Numbered from the stretch's first letter, positions 1-13,447 are shown. The stretch is DNA of 64,000 bases from Phlebopus portentosus (GCA_037892935.1 JAYXKI010000002.1:1984001-2048000); one strand, 5' to 3'. Translations and numbers: made by a program. Notes: a model not told the origin generated them from the letters alone.

Positions 1-330
1 GAAGAGTAGCTGCAAAGTCGAGATTACAAGTTGAGCATCATGGTGTCGTGTTGCTTCATTTCGATAAATCCTTTTGCTCTCGGATAAGTAGAAGCCTGAT
101 CTTCAAGTTGTTTGTATGTATTTGTAAAGCACTCTACCTTCAATTCGTGCAAAAGAACAGCTTCTGGTTATCAGGCACGCCAAAAGCATCGAAGACTAGA
201 CTGCATAGAATCACAGCAAAAATAGTTAACCTGTGTTTTAAGGTCGTTGTGACGATCTGGAGAAGTTGTGACTCACACCGTGACGATGCTACAATCACAT
301 TCTTGGTACATGTGACGGGTGGAGGGAAGG
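1..330. other. Upstream region without a recognised gene
   Basis: Short open frames exist on both strands (48-350 +, 140-406 -), but neither shows a domain, a fungal-type composition or plausible splice structure. It is probably the 5' flank of the NOT1 gene that starts near 331, possibly with the end of an upstream transcript. I see no tRNA or repeat here. Confidence 0.5.
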
Positions 331-3300
331 ATGAACGCGCCGTTACCTGACCCAGCTCATCAACCCCCTTCATCGTATCCTCCCTCGCGCAGCTCGTCCT
401 GCGCATACAGTTCCTTCATCCCGTAGTCATCGCCGGTCGCAACGTCGTCGCGGCATCGCACATTTGTCAAAAACGTCGCGCCCGAGCAGTGCCATCGGTG
501 CACCCGGCGGCGGTCGACCTGGGAGCCGCAACGCTGCAAGAACCAGGATGGATGCTGGCACGCCTAGCAATAGCAGTGCAAATTCCAACACAAATGTGCA
601 TGCTATCGTCAGGGCTCAGATCGTCTTCCTGCTTTCGACGCTTACGGAGGAGAACTTTGAGCAGAACCAGCTCCAGATTCGTACGGTGAGTGTAATATTC
701 TTTTTTCGACAAACTCAAGTTCTGCATCGGAGCGTTTCTGTCTTCATCTTGGTCATATTCATCGATGAAGTGATCGTATTTCTCTCTTATTTTATTCTGC
801 GAGTTTTGAACGAGTTCAAAGGTTACTGACGACTTTTTTCCCGCCCCTTTCGTCATACGATGAACGGATCTCCAGCTCTCGGAACAGCATGGCCTCAACA
901 CGTACCTCCACTTCATCCGCCGCCTTATAGTGCATTCTCAAGCCCGACTGACAAGCACTGCTGCTCCTACCGCATTTGATACATCAACTTCCCTCACTTT
1001 CCGTCTATTGGTGCAGGAGACGCAACGTCTGGCGCGTGACCCGTTTCTTGCAGACCGATTCCGTGAGGGGGTTGATCGCGGCGATGGTGAGATTTTCCGC
1101 TCCTTTGACCTCGTACGTTTTGCGGATCGTGTCGGTCTTCGTCCCCTCGAGCGACTCATCCTCGCTGCGTCCATTGCTGCTGCGGGAGTTAGCAATGCAA
1201 GTAGCTCTGCCACGCAAGGCCAGCAGGGAACAATATCTGGTACTGGTGTGCGAAAAGCTCTAGCGGATCAAGCGGCTTCGATTATTCGTGTCGATTTCGA
1301 GAACGCTGTGCTTGCCTTGTGCCAGCATCCTTGTTTCGACCATGCCGATTTGTCACTTGCTCAGACTGGGAAGCTTTTGCAGAACTTACTCAGTGATCCA
1401 CCTCGAGATGCACCTCTCCTTGATGCGACACAGCGACAGGCGCTCGTTGCTGCTGCGCAATCAAAGTTTGGAGCCGAAGTGGTTTCACCGATTCTTGCTC
1501 AGCTATTCCAGACTTTGAGGTATGTTTCGTGGTACGTATCATGTAAGGGTGTTTTGGTGCTGACGTAATCCCTTCAGCCTTCCTCCACAGACCAGCCTTG
1601 TGCAGGCATTAAATCAGTTTGGCCCGGAAATCACGAGCGATCCAGATGTCGTACGAGGGCTGCTGGCAAGATTTGGGATAACAGAGCAGAATCCTCCAAC
1701 AACTGAGCAGATCGTCGAGATTTTCTCTACTCTGAGTCGTCTTACTGTCGAGAATGCTCAGTTATGTGATGTTGGCGCGCTTGTTCGGGCATTGAGTGGC
1801 TTTGTAAGCTGCTGTTTGTTGTTTCTCTTGACTCGGTTACTTAATTGTCTTACAGAGAGCGAATCTTGACTGGAGTAAAGTCATTGAAGCATTCGACTGG
1901 CCTGATCGACAAGGCGTGGATACAAACACCCTTAAACTCCTTATCGCCATCCTCGTCAATTCCCCGCGAGAGGCGGATAAGCATGCCGTCGCCGGTTTCT
2001 GGACTCACTGGTCCAACCCGCTCTATCAACTCCGTCTTCTCGACTCTTTACTCTCCCTACCCAGCGACACGTTTAATTTTGTCAGCCTTCCTGGTCGGCG
2101 TGTCGTCACTGTCGATGACGTCGCAAACGCAAGTCCGACGATCAAGACGCTAGCAGCTAATGTCCAGAGTCATACTTGGAACTCCCTAGACTTGTTTGAA
2201 GTGTTGGTTAGGCTGGGTGACTCTGACAATGAAAGTGTCAGGAACTGCGTACGTGAGATGCTGGATAAGGCTGTTCGGATAAGTGCAGATATTGTGCACA
2301 TGGGATTACTTCAGGTTCCTGTGAGTGATAGTAATTCCTACCAGGGTACGAGTGAACTGACTGGCTGGCTTTCATAGAAACCATGGAATGCACTGCAAAT
2401 GGAGTATTCACGCCAGCTGTTGGGCATGTTCCTTGGAGGCCATCCGAATCATCAGCTCGTCTTTATGCGTATCTGGCAGATCGAACCAAACTATTTGTTG
2501 ACTGCTTTGCGAGAGTTTTATGACGAGAATCCGATGAACATCACGCGCATATTGGATGTAGCGCAGGATTTGAAGATTCTTGACTCGCTACTCGAAGTGA
2601 AACCCTTCATCTTCGGGCTTGATGTCGCAGCTTTGGCCTCTCGACGTGAATATCTCAACCTTGACAAATGGTTGTCGGACAACGTAGCTGCCCATGGGGC
2701 AGAATTCTTGCATGGGATCATCGCGTTTTTGGAGCTAAAGATGCAAAACGAGAAGATCGCACGGACAGTTGACCCGCAGGCAGAGAACAGGACAATGGCC
2801 CTTTCGCCGGCAACTATTGCCATCTTTCTGCGAGCTCTTCGTACCTAGTATGTTATTACCATTTCCTCATCGCATTATCTAATTTACACTCCCACTAGTT
2901 CAAACCTCATGGACGAACGAGACGCGGAATATTGCGTGGAAGTTCGGAACGCTTGTCTACAAATCCATCCTAGGTTGATGGTCCTGAATCCGAGTGCCGA
3001 GAATCAGGAACCTGGATTTAACGTTGTCAGCTATCCTGCTGATATTGAAGCCGAGGTGGATAGCATATTCAAGCAGATGTACGACGAGCAGATTACGATC
3101 GACCAAGTCATCGTTATGTTGCGGCGCACGAAAGAGTCAACGAACAAACGCGATCACGAAATATTTTCTTGCATGTTACATTTCCTCTTTGACGAGTACA
3201 AGTTCTTCCAAACGTTTTATCCACCACGCGAGCTTGCGATGACGGGTTACCTTTTCGGATCCATCATACAACAACAACTAGTTGACTATATCCCTCTCGG

Positions 3301-6300
3301 AATCGCCATTCGCTATGTGATCGACTCCCTTCAATGCCCTCCCGAGACTAATCTCTTCAAGTTTGGCGTTCAAGCACTGACACGTTTCCAGTCTCGTTTG
3401 CCAGAATGGAAGCTGTTATGTGAGGCGCTACTCAATATTCCTCACCTTGCCGAACACCGACCAGACATTATTGAGGAAGTTCGCCGAGCTCTTGCTACTC
3501 CTGCCGAAGGCGCTGTTGCCGGTGGCCAGGGCCAACTGCAAGGATTCTCCTCGGCCCTGAATGTTATCGACAGCCAGCCAACCTTTACATCCATTAGACC
3601 AGATACCATAGAAGACGAGGAGATCCAGGCTCCTCCTGAAGAGATATCCGACAAGATTCTCTTTATCATTAATAATCTTGCCCCAAGTAATTTCGAATCA
3701 AAACTCGTGGACATGAAGGAGCGATTTGACGAGAAATACGCCCGATGGTTGGCAGACTATCTAGTAGGACAACGCATCAGTACCGAACCGAACAACCATC
3801 AACTTTATCTGCGATTCCTCGATGCATTGGACAGCAAAGCGCTTGCGAAGTACGTCTTACACGAGACCTTCGTTAAGTCTGCTACGATGCTGAATTCCGA
3901 CAAAACAAAAAATTCGACGTCTGAGCGGACGATTCTCAAGAATCTCGGTTCTTGGTTAGGCCACATAACCCTTGCTCGTGACAAGCCAATCAAGCACAAG
4001 AACCTTGCGTTCAAGGAACTCTTGATTGAGGGAGCGGAAAGCGACCGATTAATCGTCGCGATCCCTTACGTCTGCAAAGTTTTGGAAGGAGCGGCGAAAT
4101 CGAAGGCGTTCCGTCCGCCGAATCCGTGGCTCATGGCTGTCATAAGCCTCCTTGCAGAACTTTACCATTTCGCTGACCTCAAACTGAATTTGAAGTTTGA
4201 GATCGAAGTCCTCTGCAAGGCACTGTCGATTGACCTCGATACGATTGAGGTCGCGAATATCTTCCGTAGTCGACCGCCAGTCGATGCCATGGCGGGTCTT
4301 GGGCTGCCTGACATGGTGTCAGATATCGACGCTCTCCCTATTGGCGGTAATGGGTATGCAGATGATGCTCAGATCATTCCTCTCGGCACGACAAGTGCGC
4401 CGGAGGCGGATCGGGCAGTCGGCGCATTCATCGAGGAACTATTAACGACCATGGCAAACTCCATAGTTATCAATCCTCAACTGGCTCCTCTGTACGCGAA
4501 TCAAGCCTTCAAGCAGGCGGTTCAGGAAGGTATTGATAGGGCTGTTCGTGAGGTGAGTTGCCTACGACGCGGAGAAAGATTGTGTCTCTGATCCTGCTTT
4601 TCGTAGATTATTCTGCCGGTCGTTGAGCGGTCCGTTACAATCGCGAGCATCACATCTCGTGAGCTGGTTGTAAAGGATTTTGCGTCAGAGTCGAATGAAG
4701 ATAAATTGCGCGAGGCCGGACACATGGCATGCCGGAAGCTGGCCGGAAGTCTAGCTCTTGTGACTTGCAAAGATCCTCTTCGAACAAATATGTCAGCTCA
4801 CCTGCGTGCATATCTCCTGGACCATGGCTACACAGAGCAAATGGTGTCTGAACAAATAGTCATGCTCATCGTGCAGGATAACATTGATGTCGCCGCCGAG
4901 GCTATCGAGAAGGCCGCCATGGAACGGGCGATACGAGAGATTGACAATGCACTCGCTCCATCTTACGAAACTCGTAGACGTCATCGAGAAATCCGCCCTG
5001 GCCAAGCATTCTGGGATCCTGTTGCCGTCCAGAGTGCGTTCATTGCTGGTCTGCCCGATCCTTTGCGTATCAAACCGAACGGGCTTCTGCCTCAACAGCA
5101 GCGTGTTTACGCAGAGTTTGGTAAGTGCCATCTACGAACTTACGTCTCAACGTAGATCACTGACAATTATATCCGTGACAGATTTGGATGGCAAGCGTCG
5201 CACTTCTATTCGGCCTGTTTCCAGAGCACAGAGCGTACTCCACCATCCAACTCAGCCTTCTCCCATGCCTGACTATCAGATGCCACCTACCAGCTCTCCT
5301 TACCTGGCACAGGAGCAATTTAGTGTTCGTGCTGTCCTCTCTAAAATCAGCCATTCTGCTTACCTTTTTTGTAGTTGCTGATACAAAAGCTCGAGGCAAT
5401 TCTCGCAGATGTTCCTTACGCTTCGCTGGCTCTCGTTCCCCCTAATCACGAGGTCCGCAACATTGTTCACCGCATCGTCGCCCTCTCGATCGAAGGCGGC
5501 GATCGTTTGCGCACGCCGCTGTTTATGTCTCAAAAGATAGTGCAGTATTTATACAAAACTACCTCCCCACTTGGACGAGAAATTTATGTTGCACTGTTGG
5601 ATCAGCTTTGTCAGTCTTTCGAAGAGGTAGCGAAGGAAGCTATCAATTGGTTGATCTCCGCTGAGGACGAGGTGAGCTCGAGGGTTCCCATGACAGACGT
5701 TGGATACTGACTTCATAGCAGCGTAAATTTAATGTTCCTGTCACCATAACGTTGCTGCGCAGCCACCTGATTACGCCCACCGACGAGGACCTACAACTTG
5801 CGAAGTGGCTTTATTCCAGTGCTAATGCTCGACCGAATCTTCAGGACTTCGCTGCAGGACTTATCCGAGAATGCCTGACTACCGAGCCGCCAATTGCAAC
5901 CCAGCATCAATTCCACTACACTCTCGATGCCCTGGCGCAATTAATGAGGGCCAACAAGGCTACAGAATCGTGCGTTTTACTTCAAATTTTCAGTTCACAT
6001 TGAAAGACTAACATTTATTCATAGCGTCGTGAGATTGCTCAATGATCTAGCTGGCCAACCAACTCAACCCTCGGCTGAGATATCTCCCGCGCCTATTCCT
6101 GGTCCTATCGTTGCTCCACCAGTAAAACAGGAAACCGAACAGCTCCAAGCAGTACTGCTGAAACGGTTCCAGCAATGGGTCAATATCTTCCAAGGGTCTT
6201 CTAATCCGGAGAAGATGTTCGTGCAGTACGTCACGGCGCTGTCAAAACAAGGGATTCTCAAAGTGGAAGATATGTCTTCGTTTTTCTTCCGCGTCTGTGC

Positions 6301-7793
6301 AGAGTCCAGCATCGCACACTACACGAAATGCATTGCCAGTAACGCGTTTGGCGAGCCTCAGAATCCCTTCCTCTACTTGGACGCGATGTCAAGATTGATC
6401 GTCTATATCATAAAATACCATGGCGATGCGTCTGGTACCAACAACTTACAAGCCAAAGTCCATTACTTCACGAAAATTCTCTCAATCATCGTGCTCGTCG
6501 TCGCGAACAGGCATGAGGAACAGGGTCCTGCGTTCCAGCAAAAGCCATTCTTCAGGTTCTTCTCCAGCTTGTTGAGTGACCTCCACAGCCTGGAACCGCA
6601 ACTTGGCAGCGTGTATTTCCATCTGCTGATTGCCCTGAGCGATACTTTCAGCTCCTTGCAGCCAGTTTACTTCCCAGGATTTGCGTTCTCCTGGATGACG
6701 TTGATCTCCCACCGCCTGTTCATGCCCAAGCTTCTCCTGTCCGAGAATCGCGACGGCTGGTCGGCATTCCACAAACTCCTCCTCTCCCTTTTCAAATTCC
6801 TAGCTCCCTTCTTAGGTTCAGCGAGATTGAGTCTCGCATCACGTAATCTCTATCGAGGTGCTCTGCGTCTCCTTCTGGTACTCCTTCATGACTTCCCGGA
6901 TTTTCTCAGCGAATATTACTTTTCGCTATGTGACATTATACCTCCACGTTGCGTCCAGCTGCGCAACATCGTTCTGAGCGCTTTCCCTACCGCTATTACC
7001 CTTCCCGACCCCCACTTGCGCCACATTAAATTCGAGTCCATTCCCGACATGGGTCCGATTCCTCCTGTCTTATCCGACTTTTCACTTGTCCTTAAAAATG
7101 GCGACATAAAGGGCTACCTCGACCAATGCCTGATGAGCCGCGTTTCTCAGGCTGCCTTAGCGGCTCTGAAAGATCGTTTGCGCTTGCCTCCTGGTACGGC
7201 AACCGGCGACGAAACGTACAACATCTCGTTACTGAATGCTGTTGTCATGTATATTGGCGTCTCTACGGTTGTTTCTGCTAAAGCGCGGAGTGGCACACCG
7301 ATTTTCGTACCGACTGACCCAGGTGTGGTCGCTTTGACTTACCTGGCGTACAATCTTGATCCGGAAGGTATGTATCATTCATTACGCGCAGATATTTTGG
7401 AGATAGCTCACGCTTCCAATTTAGGCCAACACCATCTGGTTGGGTCAATGGTGCTTCATCTTCGCTACCCGAATGCGCACACGCATTGGTTCTCGTGCTT
7501 GTTGTTGTATCTCTTCGAGCACGCAAAAGACGACCGTTTCCGCGAGATAATGACTCGGGTTATGCTGGAGCGTTTCATCGTACATCGTCCGCACCCGTGG
7601 GGAGCGTTGCTCACGTTCATCGAGCTCGTGCGGAATCCCAAGTACGATTTCTGGAACAAAGAGTTTGTGCACATCGCGCCGGAGGTCGAGGCCATGCTGA
7701 ATAATGTAAGTCACAGCCTGCTCATTGATTCGGGCGTTTAGACCGACTGGGGTATCTCTACCATAGGTTGCGCGAAGTGTTTTTCAGTCGTAA
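331..7793 (+). CDS. NOT1: CCR4-NOT complex scaffold subunit NOT1 (CNOT1 homologue)
   Basis: Scaffold of the CCR4-NOT deadenylase and transcription-control complex. It matches CNOT1 along its whole length: an N-terminal HEAT region (LDVAQDLKILDSLLE and LASRREYLNLDKWLSD), the MIF4G/TTP-binding region and the CAF1-binding region (near 2900-4550), DUF3819 (4607-5120), and the C-terminal Not1 domain ending in the HTHWFSCLLLYLFEHA and FIELVRNPKYDFWNKEFVH segments. Exons as I splice them: 331-374, 427-685, 876-1519, 1578-1803, 1856-2320, 2378-2847, 2899-4552, 4607-5120, 5182-5324, 5375-5671, 5719-5969, 6025-7367, 7425-7705, 7767-7793. This totals 2205 aa, a normal length. The start is the least certain part: ATG 331 needs a 52-nt intron (375-426), and otherwise the first in-frame ATG is at 548. 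The last 27-nt exon gives the conserved VARSVFQ-like tail. No frame break was seen. Confidence 0.93.
7368..7424 (+). other. 57-nt stop-free intron inside the NOT1 C-terminal exon
   Basis: It begins GTATGT, ends TTTAG, has length 3n and contains no in-frame stop, so ORF callers read through it. Removing it joins E-G to QHHL, leading directly into the conserved LRYPNAHTH segment. Retention would insert 19 residues in the Not1 domain. Confidence 0.75.
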
Positions 7794-8230
7794 TGATGTT
7801 AGATTGAAGTTTCAAGTAAATACTACTTGTTACCTGTGATGTTATTTTTTTGAGATTGCTTTCTTTGGTTTTTTGTTCTTTATTGGTACTCAGGCTTTCT
7901 GCTCTTATCCTCTCCTCTTTCTGTTTTCTACTGTTCTCACCACTGCACAATGTATTGTATCAAGTATCGTATCGTACTTTCCAGAATGAAGATTTTGCGA
8001 CGATTTTTCTCTGTAAAAATTGTGTGCAAATTGAAAATTGAATTGAATTACTGCGCGAAATGTCACGACGCGACTGCTTACGCGTGGTTACCCGCTGGTA
8101 TTGTTTGAATAGATCCCGCCCCGCCTCCTCAAGTCGACCCGGCAAGCTGTATAGCGTACAGCGTCTAACGGCCACATTCATCCGCCACATTTTTGCTAGC
8201 AATATTCAATATAATTGAGGCTCTTCTGCC
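7794..8230. other. NOT1 3' flank and Hook gene promoter
   Basis: AT-rich 437-bp gap between two genes on the same strand. It is T-rich around 7840-7940, as expected of a fungal 3' UTR and terminator. I see no further gene. Confidence 0.5.
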
Positions 8231-11200
8231 ATGGCAGAAGAGCAGAAGGAACAGGATGCATTCCTTGCGCTCTTCTCAACATTCGAGCTAGATCGACAGG
8301 TCATGTCGGTCTCCGACCTCAGCGATGGCGCACCACTACTAGCGCTTCTCCAGGCTGTGTACGTTGCCTCCTGTCAATCAGTCTCATCTGTCTGCTGACG
8401 CCGTGTCAACCTAGAGACCCAGAGTACTTCCGTTCATCCCATCCATCCACACAGGATCCGACAACTGGGTTCTGCGCTTTTCCTCTCTCAAGCGTCTTTA
8501 TCGCCTTATGACTCAATACTACGCCGACGTCTTGCATCAGCCGACAAGCGGGATGGACGTCCCGGACTTGCAGACTATGGCGAAGGACCATGATCCCGCA
8601 GCCACACTAGCTATGTGCAGACTGACGATCGCTATTGCCGTGCAAAGCTCGCGTAATAAGGAAATCATCGACAAAATTCAAGGTCTAAGCCAGGAAGATC
8701 AGCATTGTCTTATGAAGGCGATAGAGCAGGCAAGTAGCTGTCGTGTGCTCATATGAAAGTTTGCTCATTTTCTTCTAGTCAATGTCGAAACTGAAGCGTG
8801 GTGACATAACTCCGGACGTCGGGTCAGGGAGTATGAATGAGTGCGTTTTTCCCTCTCATTCTGAACATATACAAGCTGACACGGTATAGTGACGACCATT
8901 ACTACCAGATCCAATCGGAACGAAGCCGAATACTGGCTGAGAAAGAGACACTAGAAAACGTCTACAGAACTCTCCTGGAGGAACATCGAACACTGCAGAC
9001 GAACTTTGATGATGCTGTTTCGGAGAAAGAAGAGGCCATTTCACGATTACGAGAGCTCAATCGGGAGAGGGATGACCGGAGGAGTGAGAAGGCGGATAGT
9101 ATCATGCGAGCTGAAATAGACAGGCTAAGAACCGAGCTGTGAGTGGATTTGCCACACGACTCATTTGAGGCAGCATCGAACTAACTTTGCTTTATCAGTC
9201 AGAAAAGCGAGGATAATTTAAGCATCTCTGAGAACGAACTGGAAAGACATAGACGTCTCGTTGAAGACTTGCACCATAAAGTAGACGAGCTGCAGGTCCG
9301 AGCAGACGAGGCTGTCAGATTGAAGGATCAAGTCGACGAGTGAGTGGAAACCGTGTATCACAAAGCCTCAACTTCTCGATCTTTGTCCCGCAGGTACCGG
9401 CACGCTGCGGAAAAGTTGCAGAAAACTGAAAACGTCATGGAAAAGTACAAGAAGAAGCTCGAAGAAAGCGCTGACTTGAGAAGACGTATAAAGGTGCGTG
9501 TCCTCGCGTTCCCCAATGCACTTCCTTGATATTAACTGGTTTGACTTCTTCCTAGGCGTTGGAAGAGCAGAACGCTTCGCTCGTTGACAAGAATGCTTCA
9601 CTCGAAGAAGAATACCGGAAGGTATCTGCCTTCAAGCCTCTTCTTGAGTCCTATAAGTACCAGATCAGCGAGCTGGAAGCTAAAGGCGCCACGAAAAATA
9701 AGGAAATAGACAGCTTGAAGTTCGAGCTCGAGCAGGCACGGACTCTTCTGAAGATCTCTGCCGAGGAGCGGCAGAAGGATAGTGAAGCTCTGGAACTGTA
9801 TCAGGAACGCGTGAGAGAGTTAGAGTTAATGTCTGTGCGACCTATCAGCAAGCCTGGTCCATCATCCGGCAATGCAGACTCTAACGAGGAGAATGCGGGG
9901 TCCCTTGCCTCTCCAAATCATGACGAAGATGCTACAAGCCATGGACTTGGCGGGGAACTCGATGACGCTCTATCTGGCCGAACAACGACAGACCTGAAGC
10001 TCGAAATTCGACGACTGAAACGCGAACTTGAAGCAGCGCGGTCTAACCAGGCGGATAACAGCCGAATTTTGGTGCTTGAAAATCTGCTCGACGACGCAAA
10101 TCGAATGAAAGCGCGATATGAATCTGATTATCTTGCAGCTCATCGAGAGAAACTGGTAATGCAGAAGGACCTTGAGGAGATTAGAAGCGGCAAATCTTTA
10201 GGAGATGGGTACGTCCTAACTATCCTACCGGTTTTCGACTCTACCTCACCCCTGATTGCTTTCCAGTGCGGAAGCAGCGATTGCGTTGAGGCAACGACTC
10301 AATGAGACTGTTGATCAACTTGACACCTTAAGGAAGGAACATGCAGAGCTCGAGGTTAACGTCCAGAACCAGTCGAAAGAACTCACAATTGCCAAGTCGG
10401 ACTGTACGTGCTGCCAAGGTCATAACCTTTCTTGAGGTGCTAACGTGCTTCGCTCTAGTGAACCTTGTCAATAAGGACCAGCTTGAGATCCTCAGTTCTC
10501 TCCGCGAGTCCGTCAATGAAGACAAAGCTGCCCTTGAAGCCGAAGTAGAGGGCCTTCAGAACCAGATCAAAGATCTTTCAGACAAGAACAGGATGCAGCT
10601 CGAGCAGATCAACGGGCTTTTATTGGAGAAGATCTCGTTGCAGAGCGAGGGCATTGGCCAGAGAGAAAAGATGTTGGAGAGGGAGCGCAACTTCAAGTAA
10701 GTGACTAGGTTTGTGCTCGAAGATTATGTTACTAACCAATTTTATCGTAGTGAACTACGGTTGTCGATCAATGGCAAAGACGTTCCGGAGGACGTGAAAG
10801 CTCGTCTGTTGAGGTTTCACGAAGAGAACATTACTCTAAAGGAGCAGCTATCTACCACTCAAAGCAAACTCACAAAGGCGAAGAATGTGATTGTCCTTTC
10901 ATTTCCTTGCCTGGGATCCGCTAATAAGATTGTCTAGTTTATCAAGCAGCAGGACAAGCTTTTCCGTGCGGAAAACGCACGTTCAAACGCTGCATCCCCT
11001 GTAAGTTCCGATGCTTTCCATGATTTACGAGTCTCTCATCTGTCTCTAGGGAATGTCGGACGACCTTGAAGCAGTTTCCAAGGCTCAGGTGAAGATCTTT
11101 GAAGATGAAATAGACCGATATAAGGTGAGCGGTCTTTCCGTTCCCTTTCGCTTGTTTATTTCTAACAAGCAAATCATTCCCTAGAAAATCATCCAAGACA

Positions 11201-11439
11201 TGCAGGCACGATACGACAGAGAACAGCGATACATGCTCAGCGTCGTCCAACGATTCGGGGAGCAGCGAGCCATGGAGCATCTCGCCGGGCAAGGAGGCGG
11301 GCAACAACAAAAATTCGCACCCACGAGTTGGTTAGCACAGCAACGTAAGAATGTGAGACCCTTTTTCTTTGCTTCACGATTCCTCTTGATTTTGATTATG
11401 CGGCGATTGAAGATGGAACAGCTGCTACTTGGCCGATAG
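8231..11439 (+). CDS. Hook-family dynein/early-endosome adaptor (one frame break)
   Basis: Hook proteins link early endosomes to dynein and kinesin-3; fungal HookA/Hok1 is the known counterpart. The N-terminal Hook (CH-like) domain shows the DLSDGAPLLALLQ block, then DPEYF, NWVLRFSSLKRLYRLM and VPDLQTMAKDHDPAATL. A long coiled coil follows with the family's EEQNASLVDKNASLEEE and LENLLDDANRMK segments. Exons in order: 8231-8358, 8415-8729 (see break), 8779-8840, 8890-9138, 9199-9339, 9394-9493, 9556-10208, 10267-10403, 10459-10696, 10751-10886, 10938-11000, 11050-11124, 11185-11352, 11422-11439. Between DPEYF and NWVLRF the frame changes near 8432-8454, so either one base is missing or a 23-nt micro-intron exists. 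Intron 8730-8778 is GC-AG. The last intron (69 nt) is stop-free and in frame. Confidence 0.9.
8730..8778 (+). other. GC-AG intron in the Hook gene
   Basis: Donor GCAAGT after ...AIEQ and acceptor TTCTAG before SMSKLK. Removing these 49 nt restores the Hook-family segment that reads AIQELMSK in animals. No GT donor nearby gives the right phase. Confidence 0.85.
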
Positions 11440-12044
11440 GCGATTTATGATACGACAAGTCATGACTTCTTACATGCACTTCATGATATTTTCCCCCTTT
11501 GGATCTCCTGGATATACCCTTATTATGCAAGTTTTGCCTTCGCCCTTCTGGTCCTGAAACGATCGTTTGTATTGTAATATGTCCTTGCTCGTTAGATTGG
11601 AGCATTATAGTAATTAAGGTTAGGAGTTTCAGCTGCGAAGTCTGTACAAAATAGACACCTGGGGCAAAACCCTTTTTCCGAGCCTCAAAAACTTGATCCG
11701 GAACTGGAATCCAGCCAATCAGAGGCGAGCTTTCCAATTCTGTTTCCTATTTAAGCGGCTCAGAAACAGAATTCTGCCCGCTGTGAGATAAATAATCCGA
11801 TGGTCTTAACGATTTACGGACGTAAGCAGTTCTGATCAAGTCCAGATAGACAATTTGGTCCGTAGATCTGACAAAACCGAGAAAAAATCAATCCGCTGAG
11901 TCGAAAGTACTTACGAAAGAGCGTAGCGCCACGTGACGAGGCGCTGCGCCGCCGGTCGGTCATCGTTCGCACACGTCGTTGGTCTCCTTCACTCACCATC
12001 ATCTACCCGCTCTTCCTGCTTCCTCCTCGCCATTCAAAGTCGAC
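11440..12044. other. Hook 3' flank and CDC50 promoter
   Basis: 605 bp without a convincing gene. A - strand open frame at 11396-11737 has no recognisable content. Confidence 0.5.
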
Positions 12045-13447
12045 ATGGCACTCTTCAAACGACGAGGGAACAACGATAATGACTCGGACGACTCGAGCGC
12101 TGAGCAGCAGCCGAAGAAGAAGGGCGGCTGGCGCAGGCCTGCAAGTACGTTGAGACTTATATATCATTGTATTGTTTCGAGCTAACGAATATCACCGCAG
12201 ATACCGCCTTCAAGCAGCAGCGACTAAAGGCCTGGCAGCCTATCCTCACTCCCAAGACAGTCTTACCTACACTATTCATCATCGGCATCCTCTTTGGTCC
12301 AATCGGTGGACTTCTCATCTGGGGCAGCAGCTTCGTCAGCGAGATCACGCTCGACTACACCAACTGTGACACTGTCAGCTCCTCCTCCGCTTCTGATCCC
12401 CAGTTCACCGACATGCCGGACTTCAACTACCGCCTGCGCTCGCGCGACTCGGATTTGTCGTTCAACAACCCGCAGTACGCTTTTGTGAATGATAGTGGAC
12501 AGCATACGTGCATTCTACGATTTGACATTCCTGCGGACTTGCCTGCGACGGTGCTTCTGTATTACAAGCTTACGAACTTCTACCAGAACCATCGTCGATA
12601 TGTGAAGAGCTTGAATACGGACCAGCTCAAGGGCGATGCGGTGTCGTTCAGTAGTTTGGACGGAGGAGACTGCAAGCCGCTCGCTGTGAACCAGACGTCT
12701 GGAAAAGTTGTTTATCCGTGTGGGCTTATCGCCAACTCGATTTTCAACGGTCCGTTCTCAATTATTATTTCTAAATGAATGATCGCTCACGCCGAGACTC
12801 AGACACGATATCCAATTTAACCGCTGTGGAAACCGACGGATCGTCCAGCAGTGATTACGACTTCAGCTACAAAGGGATCGCTTGGCCAGGTGAAGCAAAG
12901 AAATACGGTACTACCCATTACTCCATCGACCAAATCGAGCCTCCACAGAATTGGCAGCTTCGCTTCCCGGACGGATACAATGAGTCGAACCTGCCGAACT
13001 TGCATGAAGACGAGCACTTTCACAATTGGATGCGCACGTCCGGGTTGCCGACATTTACGAAGCTGTATGGACGGAATGATGATGATACGCTGAGCGCGGG
13101 GACATATGAGCTTAATGTCACCATGGGTATGTTCTTCCTACTTTCGATCTTCCAACTGCTAAGTGTTGCGTTTTGACTAGACTTCCCCGTGAAGCCCTAT
13201 GACGGCACAAAGGCCATCGTGATTACGACTGTCTCGTGGATAGGCGGTAAGAACCCCTTCCTAGGATGGGCGTACGTCGCTGCAGCTGCAACGTTCGTGG
13301 CGATGGGAATCCTCGGTCTCATCCGGCATCTCGTCAAGCCAAGGTGCGTACGCGTTATAATATGATTTGCATTTTACTCACTCGCGTTCGATGCTGTTTA
13401 TTCACAGACGTCTGGGTGACATGTCTCTACTCTCGTGGAGTCGATGA
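12045..13447 (+). CDS. CDC50: CDC50/LEM3-family P4-ATPase (flippase) non-catalytic subunit
   Basis: Chaperone and beta subunit of aminophospholipid flippases in the Golgi, endosomes or plasma membrane. Visible: a short charged cytosolic N-terminus, the NTAFKQQRLKAWQPILTPK block, TM1 (VLPTLFIIGILFGPIGGLLI), an ectodomain with CGLIANSIFNDT, IAWPGEAKKY, DEHFHNWMRTSGLPTF and FPVKPYDGTKAIV, a second TM (FVAMGILGLIRHL) and the typical tail KPRRLGDMSLLSWSR. Exons 12045-12144, 12201-12749, 12803-13126, 13181-13343 and 13408-13447 give 391 aa in one frame. The 53-nt intron 12750-12802 has an unusual GTCCGT donor, but only its removal gives the conserved NSIFNDT motif. It converges on the next gene. 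Confidence 0.95.

Noticed and set aside
467..916. 149-codon - strand open frame opposite NOT1 exon 1
   Set aside because: Antisense shadow of the NOT1 N-terminus, with no features.
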